In this document: positions 8,801 through 11,546 of the stretch, piece after piece
Numbering within the stretch: the stretch's first letter is position 1
How the letters are laid out: each line of letters starts with the position of its first letter
Assembly: GCA_030267965.1 (NCBI GenBank)
Contig: BRYA01000012.1
Location: forward strand, 1 to 11,546
Origin: Triparma columacea
Taxonomy: Eukaryota > Sar > Bolidophyceae > Parmales > Triparmaceae
Reading direction: 5' to 3'
Length of the DNA stretch: 11,546 bases
The notes under the pieces: generated by a model
The model's input: only the letters and a program-made list of their open reading frames with translations
Databases searched by the model: none
What the model was told of the DNA's origin: nothing
Position numbers and translations under genes: made by a program

Positions 8801-9483
8801 CGCTCGAACTACCAGTACCTTTTGGACAGGAAAAAAGAAGAAGAAGAGGAAGGAGGAGGAGCGAGGTCAAAGGATAGAGGAGGGAAGGGGAGAGGGGGGT
8901 CGACGAGGGTAGGAGGGGGGTAGAAGGGGTAAAAGGGGGGGGGTAAATCGGGACGAGGTGGAGGATTTGGGGGGGAGAAAGGAGGGAAAAAGAGGAGGAG
9001 GATGGGTACAGTCGGGGGGGGAGGAAAGTGAGAAGAGGAAATGAAAGGTTAGAGATGGTAGAGGGAGGTAGGTAGGGAGGAAGAAGGGGAGAAGCGGGGA
9101 AAGGAACGAGTATAAACTGAATGCGAACGTGAGCTAGTGATTTTGTTGAAGTTTTTTTAGTTTGTGGCAACAGTTTAGGAACACGTAGGAAAATATCCAG
9201 TCCAAAACCGTCTTTCACCGATTTCCGTAGAAAGGGGAGGTTTGGGTCGGAAACATATTGGGTAGAAAAGTAGGAAAAGTCGCCTTCCACGCGAAGTCGT
9301 GCGCAGGACCGTGTACGAACACCATGAGCACGGACGAAAAGCAGATTCATTCTTAAAAGTGCAACCCGTTACCCACCAGTGTTTTCACCCTCCCCCCCTT
9401 ATTCTTAAAAGTGTAACCCGTTACCCACCCTCGTTCGTTAACCCTCCCCCCCTCCCCCCTGTTACTGTTACATGTATGTTTTC
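8801..9483. other. Gene-free region upstream of the membrane protein gene
   Basis: About 680 bp without a credible gene. From about 8828 to 9107 the plus strand is almost all purine (runs of GAAGAAGAAG, GGAGGAGGA and G-runs), so the transcript strand of the adjoining membrane protein gene would have a long pyrimidine-rich leader or promoter. The 9120-9340 part is mixed sequence. A 52-bp direct repeat follows at 9349-9452. Open frames across the tract are low-complexity artefacts. Confidence 0.6.
9349..9452. repeat. Two tandem copies of a 52-bp unit
   Basis: Units at 9349-9400 and 9401-9452. The first 29 bases of each (ATTCTTAAAAGTG, then C or T, then AACCCGTTACCCACC) match at 28 positions; the remaining part is diverged but ends in a CCCTCCCCCC run in both. 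The conserved core contains CCGTTA, compatible with a MYB-type site, though that is only a guess. Confidence 0.85.
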
Positions 9484-9765
9484 TCAAATAGTATTCACGA
9501 CGCCAGCAATATAAAGGGCCTTCCTCGCCTCGCGCTTGGCCTTGTCTGCAGCGTTCCCATCCTCGTGTTCACCGTCCCCCTCAGCCTCCCCCATGTTGAC
9601 TCCGTAATCATCATCGTCGTCATTGCGACCTCCCACACCGCCACATCTTACCAAAAATTGAGGAAAGGGAAATGAGGGAAAATCCAAAAACCCCAAAAAT
9701 ATTCTCCTGTTGTATTCTCCTCTGTTTTGCTGAAGCTCGTCACCACTTGTATATTCTATCGACAT
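9484..9765 (-). CDS. Doubtful small acidic ORF
   Basis: ATG-started ORF of 93 residues with a reasonable start context (GAGAAATG). The middle has five consecutive Asp and a Gly/Glu/Asp-rich stretch, then a basic-hydrophobic end (KAKREARKALYIAGVVNTI). No family is recognised. A possible donor (TTTTTG then GTAAGA) lies in the middle of the frame, so the true gene could be spliced differently or be an exon only. It diverges from the cysteine-rich gene at 9885. It could be a chance ORF; the Asp run comes from GAC/GAT repeats. Confidence 0.3.
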   Translation of the reverse strand: MSIEYTSGDELQQNRGEYNRRIFLGFLDFPSFPFPQFLVRCGGVGGRNDDDDDYGVNMGEAEGDGEHEDGNAADKAKREARKALYIAGVVNTI

Positions 9766-9884
9766 TTCTCCTCCCTCTTTATCATAAGTTTACTTTTATG
9801 ATAATCATATCTCAATTCATTTCATCCTTCATCTAAATTTCCCTCTTGTCATATCAAACACTCCCGAGCTCCATTCTTCGCATC
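9766..9884. promoter_or_regulatory. Short divergent spacer
   Basis: The 119 bp between the acidic ORF and the cysteine-rich gene would carry the promoter of the latter. It is AT-rich in 9779-9840 with a TTTATCATAAG-like stretch and turns pyrimidine-rich just before the ATG at 9885. No defined motif is claimed. Confidence 0.35.
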
Positions 9885-10868
9885 ATGAGCTCAAGCTCCC
9901 TAAAGTCCCCCCCCCTCCCCTCCCCCCAATCTCCCTCTGTCCCACCCCTAATATACCCTACACGTCTCCCTCTATCTTTGACGACGTCCTCACACATCAA
10001 TCTCCTTGCTACGATAACCAGTCCACCAACCATCAAGTCAGCCCTCTGTCTATGCGGGAACGGAAAGGGAGGGAGTGCTAAAAGGGATGTGAGTAAATCG
10101 TGTGTGATTGTGCGTGTGTGCGGTTTGTGCTTGCACGTGTGCGTGGCATGCCGTTGTGATTTTATTTTTGGCAAGGGAAAGAGGCTATAGCAACCAGTCA
10201 ACAATGTTTACGGCCTTGGTTGAAGTACCAGGGCACCCTCCAACACACCGTCTAAACCTTTCGACACCCCCTTCACTAATAGGAGCAAGGCAGGCAAGAC
10301 GGCTATATTTACGTCCGTGAGAACTCCATTGAGGCCAAGGAGGTTTCCACCTATTTCACCCCCGGTGCCACTCTCGTCTTCTACTACGACGAGTACCTCC
10401 AAATAACTCCCGGCCGTCGCATAACCCTCTGCCCCCCCCTCTCCATCCTCGATCCTTGCCTGTTCAAATGGGGTTGGCCGATGTCAACGTGCTGCTACCA
10501 CGCACAGGAGTTCTGCGTAGGGAGCGAGGGGGAGTACGTGGAAATTAGGGCTACGCCGAAATGCTGCGGGTGCGCGTGTACGAGGATGGAGGTGAGAGAG
10601 GAGGGGGGGGGCATGATGAAACAATTCTCACTCTATTTCTCAACTCTCACCCTTTGACTTTCTTGACGGGGATATATATCTCCTCAGTGCTTCCCGTACG
10701 TTACTCCACGAGGTTGCGGGGGTAAAGCAGTCAAGGTTAGGGTGTTCGACTCCGTAGGCACGGCCAAGACCGTGGAGAGACAGGTGATGGAGGGAAGGGG
10801 AAGGCTGCTATGAGTTTGATGTTTTTTGGAATGTTTCTCTTTTTTGTTAGGGAAATAGGTTCGACTAG
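9885..10868 (+). CDS. Cysteine-rich protein of unknown function, four exons
   Basis: Proposed exons: 9885-10088, 10283-10591, 10688-10783, 10851-10868; about 208 residues, introns all phase 0. I do not recognise a named family. The first 50 residues are Pro/Ser-rich low complexity. A CLCGNGKGG element (55-63) precedes the core, which has DGYIYVRENSIE (74-85), a VFYYDEYLQ strand, and clustered cysteines: CCY, FC, CCGCAC. Thirteen cysteines in all suggest metal binding or disulfides. Exon 2 is best supported by composition and by good splice sites: acceptor CACTAATAG and donor GAG|GTGAGA. The third intron (donor CAG|GTGATG; acceptor after a T-rich tract ending TTGTTAG) gives the end ERQGNRFD; without it the frame would stop at 10811-10813 after RGRLL. 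The start and exon 1 are the least certain part. No membrane helix is apparent. Confidence 0.65.
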
Positions 10869-11030
10869 GTAAGGTGTAAGAGATTACTATTTTGATTGAA
10901 TAATACGTCGAGTTGATATGCCTACGAATAGGAAGGGTTATATTATTTTCCATTTTTATTCTCAACCCAAGCACATTTTTACTCCCTCCCCCCTTTTCCT
11001 TACTTGCACCTCCCCCTCAACTCAACGTTC
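10869..11030. other. Convergent 3' spacer
   Basis: The cysteine-rich gene and the AP endonuclease gene both end here, leaving about 160 bp for both 3' untranslated regions. It is AT-rich at 10880-10975, then C-rich. No gene or structured terminator was seen. Confidence 0.5.
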
Positions 11031-11453
11031 CTACATGTCAACTTCAAGTACGCACGCCACAACCCCGTGGTCGCTTCCTCCGCATTCGTAGTCCATATAA
11101 GAGTCGTATAACTTGACCCCACCCTTCCCCCCCTCCGCAGTCATCCCTTCGTCCGCTATGAAGTAGTCAAGCCTGAGGCCCTTGTTAACCTCCCTGTTCC
11201 CGGCCCTGTTGCTCCAGTAGCTGTAGTAGCCCTCGGCCGAGGGGTTCAGGTGCCTGAACGCGTCGACGTAGCCCTGGGATAGGGTGTTAGTGAAGGAGTC
11301 ACGCTCCTCTTGAGTTAGGCCAGCCTGCCTCTCCAGGTGCTTGGCGCCGAAGTTGTAAGCGTCGAGGGAACGGTGGGCGACGTTCAGGTCACCGAGCCAC
11401 ATGCAGGGAACGGAGCGGGAAGTGGAGGTGGATTTTATGAAGGAGAGGAACTC
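11031..11453 (-). CDS. AP endonuclease, exonuclease III/APE1 family, 3' exon only
   Basis: C-terminal part of a class II apurinic/apyrimidinic endonuclease, which nicks DNA 5' to abasic sites in base-excision repair. This last exon gives 140 residues and keeps the family's catalytic signatures: WLGDLNVAH (Asp and Asn of the active site), the AGLTQEERDSF stretch, GYVDAFRHLNP, YYSYWSNRAGNRE, the RLDYF aspartate and the final GSDHG histidine. The exon start at 11453 is set by an acceptor with a clear pyrimidine tract (TTCCCTCCCCCCTCCCAG) and a CTAAC branch-like element upstream. The N-terminal half, including the first metal-binding Glu, lies beyond the right edge. The product may be nuclear or organellar; the leader is not visible. 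The neighbouring cysteine-rich gene converges on it and suggests no functional link. Confidence 0.94.
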   Translation of the reverse strand, partial: EFLSFIKSTSTSRSVPCMWLGDLNVAHRSLDAYNFGAKHLERQAGLTQEERDSFTNTLSQGYVDAFRHLNPSAEGYYSYWSNRAGNREVNKGLRLDYFIADEGMTAEGGKGGVKLYDSYMDYECGGSDHGVVACVLEVDM

Positions 11454-11499
11454 CTGGGAGGGGGGGAGGGAAGCGGTGCCGAACGTTAGCGAAGGACAA

Positions 11500-11540
11500 G
11501 AATTGCGATTGCGATTGCGAATGCGATTGCGATTACGATC
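11500..11540. repeat. ATTGCG-type hexamer microsatellite
   Basis: About six units of ATTGCG/ATTACG on the plus strand with one variant unit. It lies in the intron just upstream of the AP endonuclease last exon. Read without splicing, it would insert an Arg-Asn repeat that is foreign to the family, which supports the intron assignment. Confidence 0.8.
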
Positions 11541-11546
11541 CGAAAG

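Noticed and set aside
8688..9350. Minus-strand ORF of 220 residues rich in Leu, Pro and Ser
   Set aside because: It is a translation of the purine/pyrimidine tract and overlaps the membrane protein start in another frame; low complexity and no motif.
9472..9675. Plus-strand hydrophobic ORF of 67 residues
   Set aside because: Antisense to the acidic ORF; hydrophobic runs arise from complementing its GAC/GAT repeats. Neither strand is well supported.
10784..10813. Stop after RGRLL as the end of the cysteine-rich protein
   Set aside because: Kept as an alternative only; the purine-rich start and T-rich TTGTTAG end of 10784-10850 fit an intron better.
11454..11546. Arg-Asn repeat as part of the AP endonuclease
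   Set aside because: The frame is open, but a strong acceptor at 11454-11455 with pyrimidine tract and branch-like CTAAC marks this as intron, and the family has no such insert.

Overview
The window looks like nuclear DNA from a compact, intron-containing eukaryote. Five of the seven proposed genes are split by short GT-AG introns (67-194 nt where complete). Introns and spacers carry long C/G homopolymer and CT/GA tracts. Two genes encode N-termini that resemble organelle-targeting leaders. A stramenopile-type microalga would fit (the rhodanese leader resembles targeting to a secondary red plastid), but this is inference; no marker in the window fixes the lineage.

Layout, left to right. 1-512: no recognised gene. 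2648-513 (minus): complete cysteinyl-tRNA synthetase in four exons with all signature motifs. 2910-3602 (plus): small single-domain rhodanese in three exons, divergent from the synthetase across a 261-bp shared promoter. 6942-3889 (minus): HID1 family protein in five exons, about 838 residues, with a myristoylation-type N-terminus. A decayed tandem copy of its own 3' end lies just downstream. 8800-7346 (minus): intronless multi-pass membrane protein of 484 residues that I do not recognise, with a 4 x 7-residue repeat. 8801-9483: no gene; a long purine-rich tract, then a 52-bp direct repeat. 9765-9484 (minus): doubtful small acidic ORF. 9885-10868 (plus): cysteine-rich protein of unknown function in four exons. 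11453-11031 (minus, running off the right edge): last exon of an exonuclease III/APE1-type AP endonuclease.

The genes do not form an obvious pathway. They look like ordinary housekeeping neighbours (tRNA charging, sulfur transfer, Golgi/secretory traffic, base-excision repair) plus two unknowns. I see no convincing new multi-gene system. The points most worth a second look are the two unknown proteins, the HID1 3'-end duplication, and the uniform intron architecture (AG|GT donors, mostly phase 0, several with complementary arms). Exon boundaries were derived by hand from reading-frame continuity, family conservation and splice signals.
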